A program made the translations under genes and the position numbers. DNA of 64,000 bases from Streptomyces galbus (GTDB lineage Bacteria > Actinomycetota > Actinomycetes > Streptomycetales > Streptomycetaceae), in contig NZ_SZPR01000008.1 in the NCBI RefSeq assembly GCF_005280195.1, positions 345,346 through 409,345 of the forward strand, in the 5' to 3' direction. Every line of letters starts with the position of its first letter. Within the stretch, counting starts at the first letter, position 1. The notes under the pieces were generated by a model that saw only the letters and a list, made by a program, of their open reading frames with translations, was not told the origin of the DNA and made no database searches. Shown piece by piece: positions 27,914-36,672 of this stretch.

Positions 27914-28756
27914 ATGGAGATCGACCGCGCCGGGCTGGCCGCGTTCCTGCGGCGCCGCCGGGAACTGCTGCAACCGGAGGACGTGGGCCTGCCCCGCGGA
28001 CAGCGCCGCAGGACCAGCGGACTGCGCCGCGAGGAGGTCGCCGCGCTGTGCCACATGTCGACCGACTACTACGCCCGGCTGGAACGCGCACGCGGTCCCC
28101 AGCCGTCCGAGCAGATGATCGCCTCCATCGCCCAGGGCCTGCACCTCTCCCTGGACGAGCGCGACCACCTCTTCCGGCTCTCCGGGCACGCCCCGCCCGC
28201 CCGGGGCACGACGGGAGAACACGTCAGCCCGGGGCTGCTCCGCATCCTCGACCGCCTGGACGACACCCCTGCCGAGATCGTCACCGAACTGGGCGAGACC
28301 CTGCGCCAGAGCCCGCTCGGGGTCGCGCTGACCGGCGACACGACCCGCTACGAGGGCCTCGCCCGCAGCCTCGGCTACCGCTGGTTCACCGACCCGGCCA
28401 CCCGGTCGCTGTACGCGGCCGAGGAGCATCCGTTCCTCTCCCGCATGTTCGTCTCCGGCCTGCGGGAGCTGGCCACGCTACGGGGCGCCGGCTCCCGCGC
28501 CGCGCACTGCGTCGAGCTGCTGCGTGAGCGGAGCGAGGAGTTCCGGGCCCTGTGGGAGCGGCACGAGATCGGCATCCACCCGCACGAGGTCAAGCGCTTC
28601 GTCCACCCCGAGGTCGGACTGCTGGAACTGAACTGCCAGCGGCTGCTGGACCCGGACCAGTCGCACATGCTGCTCGTCTACACGGCGGTCCCGGGCAGTG
28701 AGAGCTACGAGCGGCTGCAGCTCCTCTCCGTCATCGCGCCGCGGACGGTGCGCTGA
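27914..28756 (+). CDS. XRE-family regulator (MmyB-like)
   Basis: 280 aa. The N-terminal HTH (about 15-70) has GLRREEVAALCHMSTDYYARLERARG, the signature of the streptomycete XRE/MmyB group. The C-terminal 170 residues match the MmyB ligand-binding domain (PAS-like, binding hydrophobic molecules). ATG 27914 follows GGAGGG. Divergent from the SDR gene, whose expression it probably controls. Confidence 0.92.
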   Translation: MEIDRAGLAAFLRRRRELLQPEDVGLPRGQRRRTSGLRREEVAALCHMSTDYYARLERARGPQPSEQMIASIAQGLHLSLDERDHLFRLSGHAPPARGTTGEHVSPGLLRILDRLDDTPAEIVTELGETLRQSPLGVALTGDTTRYEGLARSLGYRWFTDPATRSLYAAEEHPFLSRMFVSGLRELATLRGAGSRAAHCVELLRERSEEFRALWERHEIGIHPHEVKRFVHPEVGLLELNCQRLLDPDQSHMLLVYTAVPGSESYERLQLLSVIAPRTVR

Positions 28757-28789
28757 CGACCGGGTCGCCACCCCGGGCGGCGTCCGGGG

Positions 28790-29677
28790 TCACGCGCCGT
28801 CCTCGGGGAAGCTGGCGAAGTACGCGGCGGCCATGTCCTCGTCGGCGTGGCCCTGCGCGGCCGCGCGCTCCAGGCGCCGGGCGGCCGCCTCGGCCACGTC
28901 CAGGCGCACACCGCTCGTCTCCCCCGCCCGCACGATCAGCCGCGCGTCCTTGGCGGCCGTGTCCACCGCGAACTGCGGCGGGGTGAGCTGGTCGTGCAGG
29001 ATGAGCGAGGACTTGGCCCGCAGGTAGCCCATGTCCAGCGGGCCGCCCGCGATCGCGTCGAAGAAGTGCTGCGGTTCCACGCCGAGCCCGCGCGCCAGGG
29101 CCAGCACCTCGCCCAGCGCGGCGGTGGATGCGATGACCCAGCTGTTGGCGACCAGCTTGAGCCGGGTCGCGCCGCCCTCGGCGCCGTCCTCCCCGGCCCA
29201 CACCGTGCGTGCCCCCACCGCGTCCAGCACCGGTGCCACCGCCGCGCGCCCCGCCTCGGGGCCGGCTGCCAGGACCAGCAGCTCGCCGGCCTCGGCGGGC
29301 TGGCGGGTGCCCAGCACGGGGGCGTCGAAGAAGACCAGCGCGTGCTCGCGGGCGAAGCCGGCCAGGTCCTCGGTCGCCTCGACGCCCACGGTCGTCGACT
29401 GCACCCAGGCCGCACCCTCGCGCAGGCCGGGCGCGGCCTGGCGCATGACGTCCAGGACGGCCGGACCGTCGTAGAGCATGGTGAGCACCACGTCCGCGTC
29501 CGCGACGGCCTCGGCCGGCGTGCCGGTGACCGTGACACCGTCGGCGGCCAGCGGCTCGGCCTTGGCGCGACTGCGGTTCCAGGCGCGCACGGTGTGCCCG
29601 GCGCGGGCGAGGTTGCGGGCCATCGCGGCGCCCATGATGCCGGTGCCGAGGACGCTGACGGTGAGCTGGTCGGTCAT
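28790..29677 (-). CDS. 3-hydroxyisobutyrate dehydrogenase-like oxidoreductase
   Basis: 295 aa beta-hydroxyacid dehydrogenase. Rossmann loop VLGTGIMGAAMARN from residue 9, substrate loop FDAPVLGTRQPAEAG (in place of the usual DAPVSGG, suggesting a changed substrate), and the likely catalytic Lys in TRLKLVANSW. I prefer ATG 29677 because AGGGA is 10 nt upstream; GTG 29686 is too close to it. The substrate is unknown. Confidence 0.88.
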   Translation of the reverse strand: MTDQLTVSVLGTGIMGAAMARNLARAGHTVRAWNRSRAKAEPLAADGVTVTGTPAEAVADADVVLTMLYDGPAVLDVMRQAAPGLREGAAWVQSTTVGVEATEDLAGFAREHALVFFDAPVLGTRQPAEAGELLVLAAGPEAGRAAVAPVLDAVGARTVWAGEDGAEGGATRLKLVANSWVIASTAALGEVLALARGLGVEPQHFFDAIAGGPLDMGYLRAKSSLILHDQLTPPQFAVDTAAKDARLIVRAGETSGVRLDVAEAAARRLERAAAQGHADEDMAAAYFASFPEDGA

Positions 29678-29792
29678 GGTGTCCACTTCCCTGTCCGTGC
29701 GGTCGAAGGACGACGGGGACCCGGGTACACCGCGCGGGCGCGGGGCACACCCGGGATCCGCGGGTCGCCGGAGTCCGATCCTGCCGGACGCG

Positions 29793-29825
29793 GGCCACGA
29801 CGGGCCGTCCGGGCACGCCGTGGCC
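29793..29825. terminator. Weak hairpin upstream of the dehydrogenase
   Basis: 7-bp arms GGCCACG/CGTGGCC around a GC-rich loop, 34 bp after the membrane-protein stop. It may end that transcript. Confidence 0.35.
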
Positions 29826-29858
29826 GGTGGGGAGCGGACGGGCGGGACCGCGGGTCGG

Positions 29859-30281
29859 TCAGCCGGCCACGCCCAGCGCGGCCAGCAGTACCAGGACGAG
29901 GGTCGCCGCGGCGAACAGGCCGTGGGCGGCCACCACGGGGACGGGCAGGTGCCGTTCCGCCGGGGTCTCGGCGCCGGCGTCCGGGGCGGTGGCCCGTACG
30001 ACGGGGAGCCAGCGGCCGAACAGGGTGAAGCCGAGCAGCGCCACGACGGCGAGGACGGCGAACGAGATCCAGGCCAGGGCGTCCTTGTCGACCGCCAGGT
30101 AGACGATCCACAGGACCAGTCCGGCGGCCGCCAGCAGGAAGTGGCCGAAGACGACCGGCGCCGGGAGACGCGTCGGGCCGCCGCGCTGCTGGCGGATGCC
30201 TCCGCGAGCGATCCAGCGGGCCAGGAGGACGAATCCCCCCAGGGCGGTGACGACCCAGGCGACGAGGGCGGCGATGTCCAT
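29859..30281 (-). CDS. Small membrane protein, 140 aa
   Basis: Not recognised by name. Four predicted membrane helices, spaced about residues 5-22, 48-68, 72-90 and 118-138. ATG 30281 is followed directly by the first hydrophobic segment. It sits downstream of a DUF2231 membrane gene on the same strand (35-bp gap), which suggests a two-gene membrane operon. Confidence 0.75.
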   Translation of the reverse strand: MDIAALVAWVVTALGGFVLLARWIARGGIRQQRGGPTRLPAPVVFGHFLLAAAGLVLWIVYLAVDKDALAWISFAVLAVVALLGFTLFGRWLPVVRATAPDAGAETPAERHLPVPVVAAHGLFAAATLVLVLLAALGVAG

Positions 30282-30316
30282 GGCGGGCTCCAGTGTCAGT
30301 GATCCGTGACCGGGGG

Positions 30317-30859
30317 TCAGGAGGACGGGGACGGGGGGCGGGTGCGGTAGCCCTCGGCCTGCACGCTCTCGTCGGCCACGCGGACGCCGTAGCGGTAGGC
30401 GAGCTTGCCGCCGAGGTGGCCGGAGAGCCCCAGGGCGGCGAGGCAGACCGCGGACAGGGCGAGCTGACCGGGAGTCACCGCGCGGCCGGCCGCGTAGCCG
30501 TCGGCGTGCCGCCAGGCGAAGCCGCCCGCGTAGGCGGCCGTGAGGGCGAGGTTGAGGGACATGTGCACCAGGCCGGTGCGGAAGGCGGGGGTGCCGCTCG
30601 GGATCGCGACGAGGTCGAGGAAGCCGACACAGGCCGCCGCCAGAGCGCCGAGCACGCCGATGGCGATGAGCCAGGCCGACCCGTGGGTCAGGAAGCCGGG
30701 CCGGCCGACGATCCGTGAGGCGATGTCGAAGACCAGGCTGGACACCCACGCCCCGATCGGCACGGTGACCAGGATCGGGTGGAACGGGTGCCCGTACGGC
30801 CCCGCCAGTGCCCCACTGACCGGTTGCTTGGCCTGCCGCAGGTCGTCGTCGACCGCCAT
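30317..30859 (-). CDS. DUF2231 membrane protein
   Basis: 180 aa. The GHPFHPILVTVPIGAW block at residues 23-38 is diagnostic of DUF2231, with four membrane helices following. The family is often tied to heme or redox membrane functions, but its role is not established. Divergent from the SufR-like regulator with 126 bp between starts. Confidence 0.88.
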   Translation of the reverse strand: MAVDDDLRQAKQPVSGALAGPYGHPFHPILVTVPIGAWVSSLVFDIASRIVGRPGFLTHGSAWLIAIGVLGALAAACVGFLDLVAIPSGTPAFRTGLVHMSLNLALTAAYAGGFAWRHADGYAAGRAVTPGQLALSAVCLAALGLSGHLGGKLAYRYGVRVADESVQAEGYRTRPPSPSS

Positions 30860-30973
30860 GGCGCACCTCCGCTTGCAGCCGCCCGATGAGTTTCACCAAC
30901 GATTCTTGGTCTTATTCGGTGGCCGGGTCAAGCACCCGGACGGGTGGTGCGGCACCGGCGGGCCGCGCGGAGT

Positions 30974-30979
30974 TACCGT
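30974..30979 (+). promoter_or_regulatory. -10 element of a probable leaderless promoter (SufR-like gene)
   Basis: TACCGT, 6 nt before GTG 30986, with no ribosome site between. Confidence 0.45.
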
Positions 30980-30985
30980 GAGCGC

Positions 30986-31744
30986 GTGACTTCCGAATCC
31001 AGCACCGCCCCGCGGGCCGGTGCCGACGCCATGGCCGCGCTCGCCGTCCTGGGCGACGAGTCCCGGCGCCGGCTGCTGGAGTTCGTCCGGCGGGCCCGCC
31101 GGCCGGTGACGCGCGAGGAGGCGTCGGCGGCGGTCGGGATCTCCCGCAAGCTGGCCGCCTTCCACCTGGACAAGCTGGTGGCGTCGGGCCTGCTGGAGGC
31201 GGGGCACGGCGGGCACGGGCCGCGCCGGGTGGGCCGCGCGCCCAAGGTGTACCGGCCCAGCCCGCACCCGGTCGTGGTGAGCCTCCCGCCGCGCCGGTCC
31301 GACCTGCTGGCCTCCCTGCTGGCCGAGGCCGTCATGGCGCAGCGGCCCGGCGAGAGCGCCCGGGAGGCGGCGGTGCGCCTCGCCCGCGCGCACGGGGAGG
31401 CGGTGGGCGCACAGGCCGCGGACGCCGGCCTGACCGCGTTCCTGGAGGACGTCGGCTTCGAGCCCGCGGACGAGGGCGACGGCCGCACGGTGCTGCACAA
31501 CTGCCCCTTCCACCCGGTCGCCGCGCGTCACCCGGAGCTGGTGTGCGGAATGAACCACGCCTTCCTGTGCGGGTACCTCGCCGCCTCCGGCGACGACCGG
31601 GAGACCTCCGCCGTCCTGGCCCCCCGCGAGGGCGCCTGCTGCGTGGAACTGCGACACGGCCCTGCCCGCACGGCCACCGCCGGCCGCCCCGACGCGGACG
31701 GCGCGCCCTGCGCCCGGGACGCGGCGGGCGGTGCCGACGGCTGA
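30986..31744 (+). CDS. SufR-like ArsR-type regulator with Cys-rich C-terminus
   Basis: 252 aa. N-terminal winged HTH (15-90, with ISRKLAAFHLDKLVASGLL) and a C-terminal domain carrying Cys173, Cys187, Cys195 and Cys218/219 in the arrangement NCPFHPVA...LVCGMNHAFLCG...GACCVEL. SufR proteins bind a [4Fe-4S] cluster through such cysteines and regulate iron-sulfur assembly. No suf genes are adjacent, so this is a paralogue with another target, perhaps the divergent DUF2231 operon. Confidence 0.82.
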   Translation: MTSESSTAPRAGADAMAALAVLGDESRRRLLEFVRRARRPVTREEASAAVGISRKLAAFHLDKLVASGLLEAGHGGHGPRRVGRAPKVYRPSPHPVVVSLPPRRSDLLASLLAEAVMAQRPGESAREAAVRLARAHGEAVGAQAADAGLTAFLEDVGFEPADEGDGRTVLHNCPFHPVAARHPELVCGMNHAFLCGYLAASGDDRETSAVLAPREGACCVELRHGPARTATAGRPDADGAPCARDAAGGADG

Positions 31745-31847
31745 CGATCCGGAGGCACAACCCACGTCCTCAGCAGGCCAGTTGGTGTGGGAAGCTGTGC
31801 TCGGCCGTCCGGGAGCGGGACGGGGCGGCCGTCGAGAGGAGCGCAGG

Positions 31848-32645
31848 GTGACACAGGACGGCTTCCGCGCCGAGGACATCGACACCAGCAGGCCGCATCC
31901 GGCCCGGATCTACGACTACCTGCTGGGCGGCAAGGACAACTACGAGGTGGACCAGGAGGCCGCCGAGCGGCTCGAGGCCGCCGCGCCCGAGGTGCGGCCC
32001 GGGCTGCGGGCCAACCGCGCCTTCCTCCAGCGCGCCGTGCGGTACGTCGTCGGCAAGGGCGTCCGGCAGATCCTCGACATCGGCACCGGGCTGCCCACCT
32101 CGCCCAACGTCCACGAGATCGCCCGGGCGGCGGCGCCTGACGTCAGGGTGGCGTACGTCGACAACGACCCGATCGTCGCCGCGCACGCCGGCGCGCTGCT
32201 CAGCGCCTCCGGCACGAACTCGGTGGTGCTGGCCGACCTGCGCGACCCGCGGGGCATCGTGGAGCACCCGGAGGTCCGCCACATCATCGACTTCGACCGG
32301 CCCGTGGCGCTGCTCCTCGTCGCGATCGTGCACTTCCTCACCGACGCCGACGAGCCGGAGCGGGTCGTCGCCACCCTGCGCGACGCGCTCCCGGCCGGCA
32401 GCTACCTGGTGCTGTCGCACGCCACCGGCGACTTCGCCGACCGCAGCGAGGCCCAGGCCGTCTACCAGCGGGCCACCGCCAGCCTGAACCTGCGCACCCG
32501 GGACCGGGTCGAGCGGCTCTTCGACGGTTTCGAGCTGGTCGAGCCCGGTCTGGCCCAGGTCCCCTACTGGCGCCCGGACACCCCGCCGCCCGCCGGCTCC
32601 GAGCTGATCGGTTTCTACGCGGGCGTGGCCCGCAAGAACGGCTGA
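31848..32645 (+). CDS. DUF574-family SAM methyltransferase
   Basis: 265 aa. It opens with the family block DTSRPHPARIYDYLLGGKDNYEVD, followed by a Rossmann SAM site ILDIGTGLPTSPNVHE (about 80-95) and HFLTDADEP. These streptomycete proteins occur in many copies per genome; substrates are mostly unknown. GTG 31848 follows AGGAG. It starts 103 bp after the SufR-like gene. Confidence 0.9.
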   Translation: MTQDGFRAEDIDTSRPHPARIYDYLLGGKDNYEVDQEAAERLEAAAPEVRPGLRANRAFLQRAVRYVVGKGVRQILDIGTGLPTSPNVHEIARAAAPDVRVAYVDNDPIVAAHAGALLSASGTNSVVLADLRDPRGIVEHPEVRHIIDFDRPVALLLVAIVHFLTDADEPERVVATLRDALPAGSYLVLSHATGDFADRSEAQAVYQRATASLNLRTRDRVERLFDGFELVEPGLAQVPYWRPDTPPPAGSELIGFYAGVARKNG

Positions 32646-32841
32646 CCCGCGGGCGCCCCGTCCCCGCCCTGTCCTTCCCCGCCCCGTCCGTCCCCGCCCC
32701 CGTCCGCCGGACCCGGTCCGCGTGCCGGGACGGGCGGGTCCGCCGTCCGCACGCGATGCTGGACACAGAGCGCGAGAGGGCCGGGCACGGGACGGGCCAC
32801 GGCGCGGGACCAGTCGACGAGGCAGCCGGGAGGCGAGCGCG

Positions 32842-33480
32842 GTGATCGCCGTCAACCCGACGGACAGCTCCTCGGTACTGGCCGCCTTCGGCGCGCTCGG
32901 GGTGCTGGCGGTGATCTTCGCCGAGTCGGGGCTGCTCGTGGTCGGCTTCTTCCTGCCCGGTGACACCCTGCTGTTCCCGGCCGGGGTGCTGTGCGCGAGC
33001 GGCACGGGCGGCCGGGCGCCGCTGGAGCTGTGGCAGGTGCTGCTGTGCGCGGCCGTCGGGGCGGTCGCCGGCGGCCAGGTGGGGTTCCTGATCGGGCGGC
33101 ACGGCGGGCGGGCGCTGCTGGCCCGCTCCCCGGGACGGCGCCTGGAGGAGGCCGCGGGCCGCGCGGAGCGGCTGCTGGCCCGCTACGGCTACGGCAAGGC
33201 CCTGGTGATAGGCCGGTTCGTGCCGCTGCTGCGCACCGTGCTGCACCCGGCGGCCGGCGCCCTCGGCGTGCCCGTGCGGCCCTTCACGTTCTGGCAGGTC
33301 GTGGGCGGGCTGCTGTGGTCGCAGAGCCTGGTGCTGGCCGGGTACACCCTCGGCGCGTCGGTGCCGCAGGTCGACGACTGGCTGCTGCCGCTGGTGGCGC
33401 TCGTGGTGCTGCTCTCCCTGCTGCCCCTGCTGGTGGAGGTCTGGCGCGAGCGGCGCCGGCGCCGCTCGTCCCGGGACTGA
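32842..33480 (+). CDS. DedA-family membrane protein
   Basis: 212 aa. It carries the DedA pattern: ESGLLVVGFFLPGDTLLFPAG (28-48), GRFVPLLRTVLHPAAGA, and several membrane segments to the C-terminus. DedA proteins are lipid scramblases (undecaprenyl phosphate or phosphatidylethanolamine) needed for envelope integrity. GTG 32842 has GGGAGGCGA upstream. It lies next to a glycan-related gene on the same strand. Confidence 0.92.
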   Translation: MIAVNPTDSSSVLAAFGALGVLAVIFAESGLLVVGFFLPGDTLLFPAGVLCASGTGGRAPLELWQVLLCAAVGAVAGGQVGFLIGRHGGRALLARSPGRRLEEAAGRAERLLARYGYGKALVIGRFVPLLRTVLHPAAGALGVPVRPFTFWQVVGGLLWSQSLVLAGYTLGASVPQVDDWLLPLVALVVLLSLLPLLVEVWRERRRRRSSRD

Positions 33481-33552
33481 GCCGCCCCCGCCGCTCCCGC
33501 CGCCCCCGGTGCCGCCGCATGGCCTGCGGCCGGTGGGGCACTCGGCCCCGCG

Positions 33553-34467
33553 ATGGAGTCGGTACGGCGCGTCCTGCTGACCGGGTGGTTCAGCTTCCTG
33601 CACGGGGAGGCGACCGCCGGGGACGTGCTGGCCCTGGACCGGGTGCGGGAGGTGCTGGACGGGGCCGGCGTCGCGCACGACGTCGCCTGGAGCCCCGGGT
33701 TCCGGCCGGACGCGCTCCACCTGGACGACGCCCGGCCGCAGGACTACTCGCACGTGGTGTTCGTCTGCGGGCCCGTCCACGGACCCCAGGTCGAGGCGCT
33801 GCACCGGCGGTTCGCGGGGTGCGTGCGCATCGCGGTGGGGACCTCCGTCCTCGCCCCCGACGGGCCCGCCGCGCGCGGCTTCCACCGGGTGCTGCCGCGG
33901 GACGCCCCCGGCACCGAGCCCTCCCTCGACCTCGCCGCCCGGGCCCCGCGTCCCCCGTCCGCGGTGCCCGTGGTCGGCGTCGTCCTCACCCACGGCCAGC
34001 ACGAGTACGGCGACCGGCGGCGCCACGGGCACGTGGCCGGGCACGTGACGCGCTGGCTGGCCGGGCTCGACTGCGCCCGCCTGGAGCTGGAGACCCGGCT
34101 CGACGCCCACGACTGGCGGCTCGCGGCGACCGCCGCCCAGGTGGAGGCGGTGCTCGCCCGGCTGGACCTGGTGGTCACCGACCGGCTGCACGGGCTGGTG
34201 CTCGCCCTGCGCTCGGGGGTGCCCGCGCTGGCCGTGGACCCGGTCGCGGGCGGCGCGAAGGTCACCGCGCAGGCCCGTGCCCACGGGTGGCCCGCGCTGG
34301 TGCCCGCCGACGCCCTGGACACCGCGGAGCTGCGGCGGTGGTGGGACTGGTGCCTGACCCACGGGCCCGCGGCGGCCGCGCGGATCCGCGACGCGTTGCG
34401 CGACGGCACCGCACGCGACGGCGCGGACGCGCTCGCGGCGCTTCTTCTGCCGGCCCGCACCGGTTAG
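33553..34467 (+). CDS. Polysaccharide pyruvyl transferase-like protein
   Basis: 304 aa. The C-terminal half has the family block DLVVTDRLHGLVLALRSGVPALAVD, as in pyruvyl transferases that cap sugars with pyruvate ketals. The N-terminal LTGWFSFLHGEATAGD is a modified nucleotide-binding loop. No strong ribosome site precedes ATG 33553, so the start is provisional. Next to the glycan cluster on the opposite strand; it may modify the same polymer. Confidence 0.75.
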   Translation: MESVRRVLLTGWFSFLHGEATAGDVLALDRVREVLDGAGVAHDVAWSPGFRPDALHLDDARPQDYSHVVFVCGPVHGPQVEALHRRFAGCVRIAVGTSVLAPDGPAARGFHRVLPRDAPGTEPSLDLAARAPRPPSAVPVVGVVLTHGQHEYGDRRRHGHVAGHVTRWLAGLDCARLELETRLDAHDWRLAATAAQVEAVLARLDLVVTDRLHGLVLALRSGVPALAVDPVAGGAKVTAQARAHGWPALVPADALDTAELRRWWDWCLTHGPAAAARIRDALRDGTARDGADALAALLLPARTG

Positions 34468-34530
34468 TCCCGCGGGTCCACGGGGCACTCGCTCCGGGTG
34501 CGCACCCGCCCGGAGCATCAGGAGGGCCCA

Positions 34531-34857
34531 GTGACCACCGGCCGGCTTCCCGATCACGAACAGCGCATCCTGGACGAGATGGAGCGCGTGCTGCGCCGCG
34601 ACCGCCGGCTCGACCGGCGGCTGCGCACCCATTGCCGACATCCCCGGCTGGCCCGGGTGGCCGCGTGGTCCCCGCGGGCCTGGACCGTGGCGGTCTGGCT
34701 CGCCGTCGCCGTCGGCCTGATGGTGGCCGGGATCGTCACCGGCGCACCGGGGGTGATCTGGGCGTTCGCCGGCGTCTGGCCGTTCTCGCTGTTCGCGGCG
34801 TTCCGGCTGCTGTGCCGGTGGACGGAGCCACCGGGCGGCCCCCGCTCCCACGGCTGA
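34531..34857 (+). CDS. DUF3040 small membrane protein
   Basis: 108 aa. N-terminal LPDHEQRILDEMERVLRRD is the DUF3040 hallmark, followed by two membrane helices (about 50-70 and 73-92) and a short basic tail. GTG 34531 follows AGGAGGG. Function is unknown. It ends 46 bp from the convergent glycosyltransferase operon. Confidence 0.88.
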   Translation: MTTGRLPDHEQRILDEMERVLRRDRRLDRRLRTHCRHPRLARVAAWSPRAWTVAVWLAVAVGLMVAGIVTGAPGVIWAFAGVWPFSLFAAFRLLCRWTEPPGGPRSHG

Positions 34858-34903
34858 GCCGACGCCCGCAGCACGGGCCCCTCGGGCCTCCGCGCCGCCG
34901 CCG

Positions 34904-35800
34904 TCACCCCGTGTACTGCCGCGCCGTCGACCGGCGCTGGACGTCCTCCAGCAGCCGGAACCGCTCCTCCACCTCGACGGGCAGCACGCGTCGTTCCCTG
35001 AGCACCCAGGGCAGGGCGGCCGCGGCCTCGGCGAAGGCGCGCAGGGAGACCGTGTCGCGCGGGACGGTGCGGGCCAGGAACAGCGTGCGGCGCAGGGCGG
35101 GCCGGACCGGGCGGCGCAGCCAGGTGAACCACAGGGTGTTGCGGATGCCGTGCGCCCGGCGCAGCGTGGGGTCGCGCACCGTGGACGCCTGGTGGTGGAC
35201 CGTCAGGTGCTCGGCGTAGGTGAGCCACCAGCCGCTCGCCGCGAGGTCGGCCGCCAGCAGCTCCTCCTCCCCGCCCAGCCACAGCCGGGGGTGGAAGCCC
35301 CCGGCGGCGCGGAAGGCGTCGGTGCGCAGCACGCTGGCGCCCGCGAGGAACGAGCCGAGGGCCGGGCCGGGCATCCAGGACGGCCGGGTCAGCGGGGAGG
35401 TGCGCAGTTCCTCGACGATGGGGTCCTCGGTGCCGCCGGGCTCGACGACGATCCGGGCGGTGACGCAGGCGAGCGCGGGGTGCCGGTCCAGCAGGTCGGC
35501 CGCGCCGGCCGGTGAGCCGGGGTCCCACCAGGTGTCGTCGTCGCAGAACACCACGTAGGGCGTGCGGACCTGACGGACCGCCAGGTTGCGGCCGACCGCG
35601 CCGAGGTTGCGGCCGGGGCGCAGCAGGGTCACCCGGGGGTGGCGGCGGGCGACGGCCTCGGCGGTGCCGTCGGTGGAGCCGTTGTCGGTGACGATCACCG
35701 GGGGTCTCTCGGGGAGGTCGGCGAGCCGGTCGAGGGTGCGCAGGAGTTCGGGGCGCCGGTTGTGAGTGATGACGACGACGGTCAGGCGCGGGTCGGTCAT
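34904..35800 (-). CDS. Family 2 glycosyltransferase (last gene of the glycan operon)
   Basis: 298 aa GT-A enzyme. N-terminal VVVITHNRRPELL, a DDDTWW motif (metal/nucleotide Asp triad) and GGFHPRLWLGGEEELLAADL acceptor block. Its ATG overlaps the stop of the preceding GT2 gene (ATGA). It is about 30% identical by eye to that gene, so the two are likely duplicates acting in sequence. Cytoplasmic face of the membrane. Confidence 0.9.
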   Translation of the reverse strand: MTDPRLTVVVITHNRRPELLRTLDRLADLPERPPVIVTDNGSTDGTAEAVARRHPRVTLLRPGRNLGAVGRNLAVRQVRTPYVVFCDDDTWWDPGSPAGAADLLDRHPALACVTARIVVEPGGTEDPIVEELRTSPLTRPSWMPGPALGSFLAGASVLRTDAFRAAGGFHPRLWLGGEEELLAADLAASGWWLTYAEHLTVHHQASTVRDPTLRRAHGIRNTLWFTWLRRPVRPALRRTLFLARTVPRDTVSLRAFAEAAAALPWVLRERRVLPVEVEERFRLLEDVQRRSTARQYTG

Positions 35801-36672
35801 CGGGGGGCTCCGTCCAGGGCGCGGGCGGCCTCTTCGAGGTACGGCGGCAGCGGGCGGCGGGCGCGCAGCGCGGCGGGCAGCCGGACCAGCGTCTGGCGCA
35901 GGGCGCTGCGGGCCTGCGGGTCGTGGCGGGCCTCGGCGGCCAGGTCCCGGGTGCGGGCCAGGGCGTGCGGCAGGGGGCGGCGCAGCCAGTCGGTGAGCAG
36001 GGCGTTGCGGCGGAACAGCGCGCTGCGGCCCGCGCGCGTCGCCGGGGGCGCGGGGGGCGGGTGGTGGTGGGCGACGACGTCCGGGCAGTGGGTGACGCCC
36101 CAGCCGCGGGCGGCCAGGTCGTAGGCGAGCAGGGTCTCCTCGCCGCCGAAGAACAGCACCGGGTGGAAGCCGCCGGCGTCGAGGTAGGCGTCGCGCCGCA
36201 CGACGGAGGCGCAGGCGAGGAAGCCGAGGACCTGCACGCCGGGCAGGTCCTCGGCGGGGCCCAGCGGGGAGCGGGCGAGGACGTCGTTCAGCGGGTCCGG
36301 CTCGGCGGCGGGTCCGACCAGGGTGCGGGCGGAGAGCAGGCCCAGCCGCGGGTGGGCGTCCAGGTGGCGGGCGGCGCGGTCCAGGGCGCCGGGCGCCCAC
36401 CAGGAATCGTCGTCGCTGAAGGCGACGTAGGGGGTGTCGAGGGCGCGGACGCCCTCGGTGCGGGCGAGGGCGCCGCGGTTGACGGGCAGCCGCAGGGTGC
36501 GCACCCGGGGGTGGTGGCGGGCGAGGAGGGCCGGGGTGTCGTCGCGGGAGGCGTTGTCGACGACCAGGATCTCGGGCCGCTCGGGCAGCGCGAGGAGGTG
36601 GTCGAGGGTGCGGGCGAGGCGGGGGGCGCGGTCGCGGGTGGCGATGACGACGCCGGTGCGGAAGTGGGTCAT
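35797..36672 (-). CDS. Family 2 glycosyltransferase
   Basis: 291 aa GT-A enzyme with VVIATRDRAPRLA, SDDDSWW and GGFHPVLFFGGEETLLAYDL. Overlaps both neighbours by 4 nt, so it is translation-coupled in the heptose operon. The transferred sugar is unknown. Confidence 0.9.
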   Translation of the reverse strand: MTHFRTGVVIATRDRAPRLARTLDHLLALPERPEILVVDNASRDDTPALLARHHPRVRTLRLPVNRGALARTEGVRALDTPYVAFSDDDSWWAPGALDRAARHLDAHPRLGLLSARTLVGPAAEPDPLNDVLARSPLGPAEDLPGVQVLGFLACASVVRRDAYLDAGGFHPVLFFGGEETLLAYDLAARGWGVTHCPDVVAHHHPPPAPPATRAGRSALFRRNALLTDWLRRPLPHALARTRDLAAEARHDPQARSALRQTLVRLPAALRARRPLPPYLEEAARALDGAPR

